A stretch of DNA of 64,000 nt, taken from the NCBI RefSeq assembly GCF_000173735.1, contig NZ_ACCB01000015.1, forward strand, positions 37,275 through 101,274, read 5' to 3'. The notes beneath the pieces are model-generated. The model searched no databases. It was not told where the DNA came from and saw only the letters and a program-made list of their open reading frames with translations. This DNA comes from Yersinia aldovae ATCC 35236. Its GTDB lineage: Bacteria; Pseudomonadota; Gammaproteobacteria; Enterobacterales; Enterobacteriaceae. Numbering within the stretch: the first letter of the stretch is position 1; every line of letters starts with the position of its first letter. Positions 1-7,430 of this stretch are shown here, one piece after another. The position numbers were made by a program, and so were the translations under genes.

Positions 1-516
1 AATTGCCATCCAGATCGCCAGACAAACCAGCCAGTTACATAATACACCTTTGAAGAATAAGGTCATAGCGGGCGCAGAGGTTTTTGCCAGCGCCGCGGTG
101 TGCACCAAACTGGTATCCACTGACAGCAGGTTACCGCCGCCGTAGTAATAAAGCAGGGCAACAAAAACAGAACCCAGCAGATTCCCCAGCCAGGTTTGTG
201 GCAGTACAGCCCACATTTGACTGGATTTAATAGTGCCCGCCTTGACCCCAAAGGTCAGGAACATGGTGTGGCCGGTAAACAGCTCAGAACCGGCGATAAT
301 CACCAACGTCAGCGCCAGGCCAAAGGTGGCCCCCATGACTAATGGGCGATAAGCGGGGTCAATCAGATTGCCCAGGGTGAAAATCAGAATAATGCCAAGG
401 CCGACATAAGCACCGGCCATCGCTGAACCAATCCAAAATCCCAGCGGGCTTTCTTTCGCCAGTTTGACGATGCGGGCTGCGTTGGCCGCGCATTTGTTAA
501 TGGTGTCTGTATACAT
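1..516 (-). CDS. nirC: Nitrite transporter NirC (partial, runs off the left edge)
   Basis: Inner-membrane channel of the formate/nitrite transporter (FNT) family that moves nitrite across the cytoplasmic membrane for NirBD. The reading frame opens at the ATG at 516-514 (MYTDTINKCA...) and stays open to base 1, giving about 172 of the roughly 268 residues usual for NirC. It is rich in hydrophobic helices and contains the FNT-type segment GSELFTGHTMFLTFG near residues 75-90. It is the third gene of nirBDC, 180 bp downstream of nirD. An ERIC-like repeat lies in that gap. The C-terminus is outside the window, so intactness cannot be judged. Confidence 0.93.
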   Translation of the reverse strand, partial: MYTDTINKCAANAARIVKLAKESPLGFWIGSAMAGAYVGLGIILIFTLGNLIDPAYRPLVMGATFGLALTLVIIAGSELFTGHTMFLTFGVKAGTIKSSQMWAVLPQTWLGNLLGSVFVALLYYYGGGNLLSVDTSLVHTAALAKTSAPAMTLFFKGVLCNWLVCLAIWMAI

Positions 517-550
517 ACTTTTTCCCAGTCCCCTTGCTCTTGACGCCACA

Positions 551-640
551 GCGGTGTTCGCTGCACTCACCAACCCGAATCACTGACTTATGTCAGCTAG
601 CTCGTTGGCTGCCTTGCTGCAACGCCAATATCTTTGGGGA
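551..640. repeat. Degenerate ERIC-like repeat between nirD and nirC
   Basis: The stretch aligns by eye with the 3' two thirds of the ERIC copies elsewhere in the window: the block CCCGAATCACTgACTTA, then AGCT, a TTGC..TGCAAC block and a terminal TTTGGG. It is diverged and lacks the first part of the element. It lies inside the nirBDC transcription unit, so it would be transcribed and could fold in the mRNA between nirD and nirC. Confidence 0.55.
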
Positions 641-695
641 TGATTGATGTTATTTTTGTTAAGGATCCAGATTGACCGGATCCCCCAGTTATCTA

Positions 696-1022
696 TCACG
701 CTTTGACTTGCACTATGCCGTCGCGAACCCGCGCATCAAAATGGGCAACCGAGCGTGTTTCATCTTCCAGACAGAAGCCATCATGCAGGCGGAAGTGCTG
801 TTTTTTCAGTGGGCTAGCCACCCACAAATCACCTTGATGTTCTGCAATTAATCCGCGTGAGAGCACGCTGGCCTGAGCGAAGGGGTCGATGTTGCTAATG
901 GCAAACACTTGTTCGTCCGCATAAGGCCGGAATACCGCGACTTGATGCTCACCAATCAGGCCACATACGCCGCTACCGGGCAAAATATCGGCTAATGGGC
1001 AAAGTGGAATCCACTGACTCAT
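696..1022 (-). CDS. nirD: Nitrite reductase (NADH) small subunit NirD
   Basis: Small subunit of the cytoplasmic, siroheme-containing NADH-dependent nitrite reductase that reduces nitrite to ammonium. The 108-residue length matches the family. The fold is Rieske-like, but the Cys/His cluster ligands typical of true Rieske proteins are not visible, as is usual for NirD. It overlaps the end of nirB by four bases, which suggests translational coupling and a 1:1 product ratio. Confidence 0.96.
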   Translation of the reverse strand: MSQWIPLCPLADILPGSGVCGLIGEHQVAVFRPYADEQVFAISNIDPFAQASVLSRGLIAEHQGDLWVASPLKKQHFRLHDGFCLEDETRSVAHFDARVRDGIVQVKA

Positions 1023-3565
1023 AAGTTATCCTCCAGTTCCAGTACCCGAACAGGGATGCGTTCCTCCGGGCGGGCCGGGCGATGTTGGTCGCGTTCTGGC
1101 ACCACGTGTACATTCGGGTCGCGCTGCGGGCTGTTGATAAAGTGGGCAAAACGAACTTGTGCGGCCGGATTTTCGACGGTGGCTTTCCATTCGCAAGTCA
1201 CTTTATCGCGCAAGCGGGCAATATCGGTTTCCAATTGGTCGTTGATACCCAGCTTATCATCGAGGATCACCGCGCGCAGATAGTCGATGCCACCTTCCAG
1301 ACTTTCCAGCCAGACTGAGGTGCGTTGCAGTTTATCGGCGGTACGGATGTAGAACATCATAAAGCGGTCGAGGTAGCGCATCAGGGTTTCTTCATCCAGA
1401 TCCGCTGCCAGTAAGTCCGCATGACGTGGTTTCATCCCGCCGTTACCGCAGACATACAGGTTCCAGCCGTTTTCGGTGGCGATAATCCCGACATCTTTAC
1501 CCTGTGCTTCTGAACACTCACGGGTGCAGCCGGAAACACCAAATTTCATTTTGTGTGGTGTACGGATGCCCTTGTAGCGGTGTTCCAGCGCGACACCGAA
1601 GCCAACGCTATCGCCAACCCCAAAGCGGCACCAGGTGCTACCGACGCAGGTTTTTGCCATACGCAGTGCTTTGGCATAGGCATGGCCGGTTTCAAAGCCC
1701 GCGTCAATCAGTTGTGCCCAGATAGCCGGCAGATCATCTTTCTGTGCGCCAAACATTCCAACGCGCTGTGAGCCGGTCAGTTTGGTATACAAGTTATATT
1801 GTTTGGCGATACGGCCTATGGCCAACAAGCCATCCGGCGTGATTTCGCCGCCCGGTGAGCGCGGGATAACCGAGTAAGTGCCGTCTTTTTGGATATTGCC
1901 GAGGAAGTTGTCGTTGGTATCCTGCAACGGGGTATGTTGCGGCTCCAATATATATTCATTCCAGCAGGAGGCCAGCAGCGAGCCGATGGTCGGTTTACAC
2001 ACTTCGCAGCCGTAGCCTTTACCGTATTTTTCCAACAGCGCGGCAAAGGTTTTAATTCCTTCGACCCGAATCAGGTGATACAGCTCTTGGCGTGAGTAGG
2101 CGAAGTGTTCACAGATATGATGATTGACTTCAATGCCTTGCTTGCTCAGTTCAGCATTGAGAACTTGTGTTACCAGCGGGATACAGCCGCCGCAACCGGT
2201 ACCGGCTTTGGTGGCAGATTTCAGCGCGGCAACGGTGTGGCAACCCTGACCAATGGCTTGAATAATATCGCCTTTGGTCACATCAAAACAGGAACAGATT
2301 TGCGCGGTATCCGGCAGGGAATCAACCCCCATCGCGGGTTTACTGCCCGCATGGGCTGGCAAAATCAGGCTGTCGGGGTTTTCCGGTAATTCGATATTAT
2401 TGAGTGCCAGTTGCAGCAAGTTGCCGTAATCGGTGGTATCACCCACCAGCACAGCTCCCAGCAAGGTTTTGTTATCCGCGCTGACCACCAGCCGTTTATA
2501 AATCTCTTTATTTTCATCCAGATAAACGTAGCTGCGTGCGCCTTCAGTGCGGCCATGAGCATCACCAATCCCACCGACGTCTACACCGAGGAGTTTGAGT
2601 TTGGCGCTCATATCGGCACCGTGGAAGGCATTTTCGCGGCCTAACAGATGATCAGCGGTGACTTGCGCCATTTTATAGCCCGGCGCGACCAGGCCAAAGG
2701 TGCGTTCTTGCCACGAGGCACACTCGCCAATGGCGTAGACATCGGGGTCGGAGGTTTGGCAATAATCATTGATAGCAATACCACCACGGCGCGCTGTGGC
2801 TAAACCGCATTGGTGAGCCAGTTTGTCTTGTGGGCGGATACCGGTGGAAAAGACAATAAAATCGACTTCTAACTGGCTACCATCGGCAAACAGCATGGTT
2901 TTACGGCTGTTTTGCCCGGCGTGGACAATTTCTTGGGTATTTTTGCCGGTATGAACTCTGACGCCCATGCGCTCAATCTTCTGACGCAGTTGGTCACCGC
3001 CCATTGCGTCAAGCTGTTCTGCCATTAATACCGGTGCAAACTCAATGACATGGGTTTCAACGCCAAGGCTTTTCAGCGCACCGGCGGCTTCCAACCCTAG
3101 CAGCCCGCCGCCGATAACCGCGCCACGTTTGCTGCGGCGAGTACAGGCTTCAATGGCATTTAAATCTTCAATGGTGCGGTAAACAAAGCAGTCTTGCCCT
3201 TCGCTGCCTTTAATCGGCGGGATCCACGGATAGGAGCCGGTCGCCATAATCAGCTTGTCGTAATACAGAGTACGGCCGCTGTTGGAGTGGATGACTTTCT
3301 CTTTGCGGTTAATGGTGATGGCGCGTTCGCCAACCAGCACTTTGACACCGTGCTTTTCATAAAAACCTTCACGAACCAGTGACAGTTCTTCCGCAGTGTG
3401 ATGGGAGAAGTAAGAAGAAAGATGTACCCGGTCATAAGCGATGCGCGGTTCTTCGCAAAAGACGGTTACCTCAAATTGGTCCTTATCCGCTTTATCTAAT
3501 AAGTCTTCGATAAAACGGTGGCCGACCATGCCATTGCCGATGATGGCAAGTTTGACTTTGCTCAT
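1019..3565 (-). CDS. nirB: Nitrite reductase (NADH) large subunit NirB
   Basis: Catalytic subunit of cytoplasmic NADH-nitrite reductase: NADH to FAD to iron-sulfur centres to siroheme, reducing nitrite to ammonium with six electrons. The 848 residues show the family order: an N-terminal FAD/NAD(P) domain (IGNGMVGHRF at about 9-18, GGGLLGLEAAG near 150), a BFD-like [2Fe-2S] region with CSCFD and GTGCGGC near 425-460, and a C-terminal sulfite/nitrite reductase domain whose cysteines CTRECSEA and VCGNGG near 640-685 bind the [4Fe-4S] cluster and siroheme. It is first in nirBDC and divergent from codA. FNR and NarL/P-type sites upstream suggest anaerobic, nitrate/nitrite-responsive expression. 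Confidence 0.98.
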   Translation of the reverse strand: MSKVKLAIIGNGMVGHRFIEDLLDKADKDQFEVTVFCEEPRIAYDRVHLSSYFSHHTAEELSLVREGFYEKHGVKVLVGERAITINRKEKVIHSNSGRTLYYDKLIMATGSYPWIPPIKGSEGQDCFVYRTIEDLNAIEACTRRSKRGAVIGGGLLGLEAAGALKSLGVETHVIEFAPVLMAEQLDAMGGDQLRQKIERMGVRVHTGKNTQEIVHAGQNSRKTMLFADGSQLEVDFIVFSTGIRPQDKLAHQCGLATARRGGIAINDYCQTSDPDVYAIGECASWQERTFGLVAPGYKMAQVTADHLLGRENAFHGADMSAKLKLLGVDVGGIGDAHGRTEGARSYVYLDENKEIYKRLVVSADNKTLLGAVLVGDTTDYGNLLQLALNNIELPENPDSLILPAHAGSKPAMGVDSLPDTAQICSCFDVTKGDIIQAIGQGCHTVAALKSATKAGTGCGGCIPLVTQVLNAELSKQGIEVNHHICEHFAYSRQELYHLIRVEGIKTFAALLEKYGKGYGCEVCKPTIGSLLASCWNEYILEPQHTPLQDTNDNFLGNIQKDGTYSVIPRSPGGEITPDGLLAIGRIAKQYNLYTKLTGSQRVGMFGAQKDDLPAIWAQLIDAGFETGHAYAKALRMAKTCVGSTWCRFGVGDSVGFGVALEHRYKGIRTPHKMKFGVSGCTRECSEAQGKDVGIIATENGWNLYVCGNGGMKPRHADLLAADLDEETLMRYLDRFMMFYIRTADKLQRTSVWLESLEGGIDYLRAVILDDKLGINDQLETDIARLRDKVTCEWKATVENPAAQVRFAHFINSPQRDPNVHVVPERDQHRPARPEERIPVRVLELEDNL

Positions 3566-3622
3566 TTTTGCCTCAATTTTTAATTTTCTACCTTCACCTT
3601 AATCTTCCGTGCAGCGCACTTA

Positions 3623-3665
3623 TTGATGTAAATCAATTAGCTTTCCATATACCTCTAAGGTGGTA
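3623..3665 (-). promoter_or_regulatory. FNR site plus NarL/NarP 7-2-7 site upstream of nirB
   Basis: TTGATGTAAATCAA at 3623-3636 is a perfect match to the FNR consensus TTGAT-N4-ATCAA. TACCTCT-AA-GGTGGTA at 3650-3665 is an inverted pair of NarL/NarP-type heptamers separated by 2 bp, a 7-2-7 arrangement; the first half matches TACYYMT fully and the second has two mismatches. The centres are 28 bp apart, the spacing known for E. coli nirB (FNR at -41.5, NarL/P at -69.5). That places the transcript start near 3588. Confidence 0.85.
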
Positions 3666-3847
3666 GATAAATGATTTTAAACGTTTTTTGATAAGTTGCG
3701 GATTTTATTCATCTTTAGCTGAAAGGTTTCAGTCTGAGATTTTAAATCATCAAAAAAGAAAATCAGGCAGCGGGCGGTTGGTCGGGTAAGCTAAAGCTAA
3801 TAGTTTTTCGTTATGGCAAGAATATAAAAAAGATCACGGAGGCATCG

Positions 3848-5143
3848 ATGACAGCGCAATCCTTACCAAATTATCTCCTCACCACGATTAATAATGTGCG
3901 ATTGAGCGGGCAAGCGGGGCGGTGGCAGATAACTATCGCTGATGGCAAAATCAGTGCTATTTCGCCTCAACCAGAACAACTGACAACCGGTGCGGGCGTG
4001 CTGGATGCGCAGGGCGGCTTGGCGCTGCCACCATTTATCGAGCCGCATATTCATCTGGATACCACTCAAACCGCCGGGCAGCCAAGCTGGAACCAATCCG
4101 GCACCTTGTTTGAGGGCATTGAGCGCTGGGCTGAACGCAAAGTGCTACTGACTCGCGAGGATGTGAAACAGCGCGCCTGGCAAACATTGAAGTGGCAAAT
4201 AGCCAATGGCATTCAGCATGTGCGCACCCATGTGGATGTTTCCGACCCCAGCCTGACGGCCTTAAGTGCCATGTTGGAAGTCAAAGAAGAAGTCAGTCCG
4301 TGGGTGGATATGCAGATTGTGGCCTTTCCGCAGGAGGGGATTCTCTCCTATCCTGATGGTGCCGCTCTTTTGGAAGAGGCGCTGCGACTAGGGGCGGATG
4401 TGGTTGGCGCTATTCCTCATTTTGAATTTACTCGCGAATATGGCGTCGAATCGCTACATATCGCCTTTGCATTGGCGCAAAAATACCAGCGGCTAGTGGA
4501 TGTGCATTGCGATGAAATTGATGATGAGCAGTCACGTTTTGTTGAAACAGTGGCGGCACTGGCGCACCGGGAAAACATGGGTGCGCGCGTGACCGCCAGC
4601 CATACCACGGCGATGCACTCTTATAACGGCGCTTATACTTCACGGCTATTCCGCCTGTTGAAGCTGTCCGGTATTAACTTTGTGGCTAATCCTTTAGTCA
4701 ATATCCACCTGCAAGGGCGCTTTGACACTTACCCCAAGCGACGGGGCATTACGCGGGTGAAAGAGATGTTGGCGGCACAGATTAATGTCTGTTTCGGTCA
4801 TGACGATGTGTTCGACCCGTGGTATCCGTTAGGAACCGCCAATATGTTGCAGGTACTGCATATGGGGCTGCATATTTGCCAATTGATGGGATACGACCAA
4901 ATCAATGATGGGCTGAATCTGATAACTCATAATAGCGCCAGAACGATGAGTTTATCGGATTATGGTTTGCAGCCCGGTAATCGCGCCAATCTGATTATTT
5001 TGCCCGCAGAAAGCGGTTTTGATGCGGTACGGCGGCAGGTGCCAGTGCGCTACTCTATTCGTCACGGCGTGGTAATTGCCAAAACGCAGCCAGCAGAGAG
5101 CCGGATTTATCTCGGTCAGGAAGAGGTGGTGAATTTCAAATAG
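3848..5143 (+). CDS. codA: Cytosine deaminase
   Basis: Amidohydrolase-superfamily enzyme that hydrolyses cytosine to uracil and ammonia for pyrimidine salvage, in the cytoplasm. The length (431 residues) is close to E. coli CodA (427). The metal and catalytic residues are all visible: HIH at about 67-69, the HCDE motif (H220, E223), SHTT (H252) and GHDD (D319). A GGAGG ribosome-binding site sits just upstream of the ATG. It is divergent from nirB and convergent with tsgA. The permease gene codB, which precedes codA in E. coli, is absent on both sides, so cytosine uptake would need a transporter encoded elsewhere. Confidence 0.93.
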   Translation: MTAQSLPNYLLTTINNVRLSGQAGRWQITIADGKISAISPQPEQLTTGAGVLDAQGGLALPPFIEPHIHLDTTQTAGQPSWNQSGTLFEGIERWAERKVLLTREDVKQRAWQTLKWQIANGIQHVRTHVDVSDPSLTALSAMLEVKEEVSPWVDMQIVAFPQEGILSYPDGAALLEEALRLGADVVGAIPHFEFTREYGVESLHIAFALAQKYQRLVDVHCDEIDDEQSRFVETVAALAHRENMGARVTASHTTAMHSYNGAYTSRLFRLLKLSGINFVANPLVNIHLQGRFDTYPKRRGITRVKEMLAAQINVCFGHDDVFDPWYPLGTANMLQVLHMGLHICQLMGYDQINDGLNLITHNSARTMSLSDYGLQPGNRANLIILPAESGFDAVRRQVPVRYSIRHGVVIAKTQPAESRIYLGQEEVVNFK

Positions 5144-5147
5144 GTAT

Positions 5148-5175
5148 TGCCCTGCATCTAAGTGGCAGCAGGGCA
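5148..5175. terminator. Hairpin between convergent codA and tsgA
   Basis: Inverted repeat TGCCCTGC (5148-5155) / GCAGGGCA (5168-5175) just after the codA stop and before the tsgA stop. It is placed to end both transcripts. The A/T tract is short (GGAAAA on the plus strand), so termination strength is uncertain. Confidence 0.5.
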
Positions 5176-5189
5176 GGAAAACCGGTTAA

Positions 5190-6374
5190 TCAGTGAGTCT
5201 CATGGCCGTGGCTACGGTGCTTGGTGAAGAAGCCCAGAATCAGGCACATCACAAACACGGCAAGGTACAGGCCGTTGGCTGTTGTCAGCGCGGCATGTAC
5301 ACCACTGTTAGCCACAATCGGGCCAGTTACCACGAAGGTTAACATGGTGCCGACAGTACCGCAGGTCAGAATGAAGTTCACCAGTTTTGGTGAAGACACT
5401 TTGGTTTGCAGTGAACCCAATGTAATCAGCGTGGTGTAAATTGCGCTGGAAACAAAGCCCAATGCCAGAATGTAGTAGCTCAGATGCTCTGGATTATCCG
5501 TGCTAACAAACATATACATCGACAATGTCGCCAACGCCGCCAACACGGTGACGATGCGTTGCAGATCGAAAAAGCGCAGGATAAAGCTAAATACCCACAT
5601 CCCAATCATATAGGAAATCCAGAAGTTACTGACTAACTGGCCTGCCTGGCTGATATCCATATTGAAGGTTTTGGTGGCGTATTCCGGCACCCACTGGATG
5701 AAACCGAGTTGGCCCAAGATATAACATAGCGCGGCAATCGCCAGGAACAGCACGCCGATACCCCATTTTTCTTTCGTGACAGGCTTGCTCTGGTCAGTGG
5801 CTTTATGGCCCAGCACCGGGAATTCAGAGCACAATGTCAGCACGAAAATCCCCACATACAACAAACCGATGCAGGCATAGACCCAGTACCATTCGATATG
5901 CCGCGCCAGCAGCATGGCAGCCACAACCGGGAAGATCATCCCGGCCATACTGAAGAAGGAGTCAGTAAACAGCAGGCGTGAACCGCGCTGACGTCCTGCG
6001 TACATATGGGTTACCAGGAAGGTACCTATCGACATGGTTATCCCGCTGACCACCCCGAGGATAAACATGCTGATGGAGAAGACCATCAGATTATGCCCAA
6101 CCATTAATCCGGCAATTGCGATTAACATCAGAATGAAACCAAACACTAACTGACGTTTTAACGGAATGATTTCCATCAACCAGGCATTGAGGAAGATTGA
6201 AATCAAAATGCCCGCGTTAAGGAAAGTAAATGTGTTACTCATACTGGCAATAGGCAGATTAAAGTATTCTGCGATATTCCCCATCACCATCCCGGTGACA
6301 ATAACTAACGCACCGGTAAGGGCGTAAGAAAAGTAACTGATCCAAGTTAGCCGAATGCGATTGCTGTTATTCAT
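5190..6374 (-). CDS. tsgA: MFS transporter TsgA
   Basis: Inner-membrane major facilitator superfamily protein of the TsgA group, 394 residues with about 12 hydrophobic helices. It starts [22 protein letters not shown]. coli tsgA (yhfC) also lies next to nirB. Its physiological substrate is not established; the name comes from tellurite/selenite-related genetics in Salmonella. The C-terminus is histidine-rich ([11 protein letters not shown]). Here codA separates it from nirB. Confidence 0.92.
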   Translation of the reverse strand: MNNSNRIRLTWISYFSYALTGALVIVTGMVMGNIAEYFNLPIASMSNTFTFLNAGILISIFLNAWLMEIIPLKRQLVFGFILMLIAIAGLMVGHNLMVFSISMFILGVVSGITMSIGTFLVTHMYAGRQRGSRLLFTDSFFSMAGMIFPVVAAMLLARHIEWYWVYACIGLLYVGIFVLTLCSEFPVLGHKATDQSKPVTKEKWGIGVLFLAIAALCYILGQLGFIQWVPEYATKTFNMDISQAGQLVSNFWISYMIGMWVFSFILRFFDLQRIVTVLAALATLSMYMFVSTDNPEHLSYYILALGFVSSAIYTTLITLGSLQTKVSSPKLVNFILTCGTVGTMLTFVVTGPIVANSGVHAALTTANGLYLAVFVMCLILGFFTKHRSHGHETH

Positions 6375-6731
6375 AAATAGGCCTGTGTGTCAGTATCAAA
6401 TAAATAAGAGTTAAAGACAGATAATAGCTAAAAACGGGCATAGGGCTAAAAAGGCATCAAACCCGTTTCCAGCTCTAAGGCGGCGGATCCTAGCACAGGC
6501 ATTGCTATATTTTGTGATGTATATCCGATTTTTAATGCAATTGATATGATGCTGTTGCGAATAATAGTGAGGCATCACAGATTCTGACTCGGAACAAATG
6601 AGAAATACTCTTATTTTAATGAGAATTGACACCGCGTTAAGCCTGGTTCATATATGATCTCCCACGAACTCGAACTATCAGCGCCAATAAAAACTGTCAA
6701 TAAAACAGAGAGTAATCAATTGTATTTTTGT
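6375..6731. other. AT-rich intergenic region upstream of tsgA, no gene seen
   Basis: Between the divergent tsgA and the copper-receptor locus. Short open frames here have no family resemblance or good start signals. A partial Fur-like half site (AATGAGAATTGA near 6618) is visible, but no complete operator. I can assign no function beyond promoter space for tsgA and the downstream locus. Confidence 0.4.
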
Positions 6732-6857
6732 TATACCCAAAATAATTCGAATTGCAGGAAGGTGGCAATGCAATGAACCCAATGAGTTGTTATAAATCAA
6801 AATATTGGGTTGATCGTGGCAACCAGCACACATGCAGTCTGAAGTATGCAGGGTATA
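6732..6857. repeat. Diverged ERIC element (126 bp)
   Basis: Begins TTATACCCAAAATAATTCGA and ends CTGAAGTATGCAGGGTATA, matching both ERIC ends in reverse orientation, with the internal GCAGGAAGG and ACACATGCAG blocks. The length equals the canonical 126-127 bp. The central stem has drifted (ATGAGTTGTTATAAATCA in place of the usual GAGCTTAC..GTAAGTGA), so this is an old copy. It lies just upstream of the small leader ORF of the copper-receptor locus. Confidence 0.8.
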
Positions 6858-6879
6858 TTGAGATAAAGGAATTATCGTG

Positions 6880-6930
6880 ATGAACCGTGGGATTTCCGTT
6901 GCCATGCCATTGGTACATGGATGCCATTAG
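6880..6930 (+). CDS. Possible 16-residue leader peptide upstream of DUF2946
   Basis: A short frame, MNRGISVAMPLVHGCH, follows a good Shine-Dalgarno (AAAGGA at 6865-6870, 9 bases before the ATG). Its stop codon overlaps the start region of the DUF2946 gene, whose own candidate starts lack a clear ribosome-binding site. That arrangement would fit translational coupling or a leader peptide. It ends in Gly-Cys-His, residues that can bind metal, but it is too short to judge by similarity and could be chance. Confidence 0.35.
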   Translation: MNRGISVAMPLVHGCH

Positions 6931-7349
6931 GCCAAATGCATTATCGCAGAAGGTGCTATTCCGCCTGGCTGGGGATAGCCGCGATTCTGATGCTCTTTAT
7001 CGCTCCCGTGGTGTCATCCTCACTGGCGCTTTCGTATGACCAAAATACTGCGGCCATGTCGGAGACCGACTGTGCCACGGAGATGGCGCATCATGATAAC
7101 CAAACCGCCCAGACCACCCATTCCGGGCAGCATGAGGCCACCCATAATGACATGATGATGGGTCATGCCGCCTGTGGCTATTGTGTATTACTGATCCACC
7201 TTCCGTTGCTTAATACGGCTTTTAAAGCCGATATTCTCACCGTCTTACTGCTGGCTGAGGTATCACCCTCCTCATTCATCTATTCAAAAATTATTGACGA
7301 TACCTATTCCGAAAACCAACCGCGTGCTCCTCCATTCTTCTATTCCTGA
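6921..7349 (+). CDS. DUF2946 family small membrane/periplasmic protein, probably copper-linked
   Basis: 142 residues with a hydrophobic segment near 16-38 (signal or membrane anchor). It is followed by a Met/His/Cys-rich stretch (about 46-88) containing EMAHHD, HSGQHE, NDMMMGH and a CGYC pair at C85/C88, and then a second hydrophobic segment near 89-113. This layout fits the DUF2946 family. No enzymatic function is known to me. The metal-binding composition and the copper receptor immediately downstream suggest a role in copper handling. Start uncertain: ATG 6921 overlaps the upstream mini-ORF; ATG 6936 is an alternative. Confidence 0.75.
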   Translation: MPLGQMHYRRRCYSAWLGIAAILMLFIAPVVSSSLALSYDQNTAAMSETDCATEMAHHDNQTAQTTHSGQHEATHNDMMMGHAACGYCVLLIHLPLLNTAFKADILTVLLLAEVSPSSFIYSKIIDDTYSENQPRAPPFFYS

Positions 7350-7430
7350 TAATCCGATAAAAAAATAAAACCCTTTTTCTGGTATGGACAATTCCCTACT
7401 GGAGTGATTTGTATTACCCAAGGAATAGTT

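Noticed and set aside
6411..6632. 73-residue open frame on the minus strand upstream of tsgA
   Set aside because: No recognisable family, no good ribosome-binding site, and the composition is that of AT-rich intergenic DNA.
6610..6640. Possible Fur box (AATGAGAATTGA)
   Set aside because: Only one half resembles the 7-1-7 consensus, so it does not stand up as an operator.
6678..6905. 75-residue open frame on the minus strand
   Set aside because: It is the translation of the ERIC element at 6732-6857 and its flanks.
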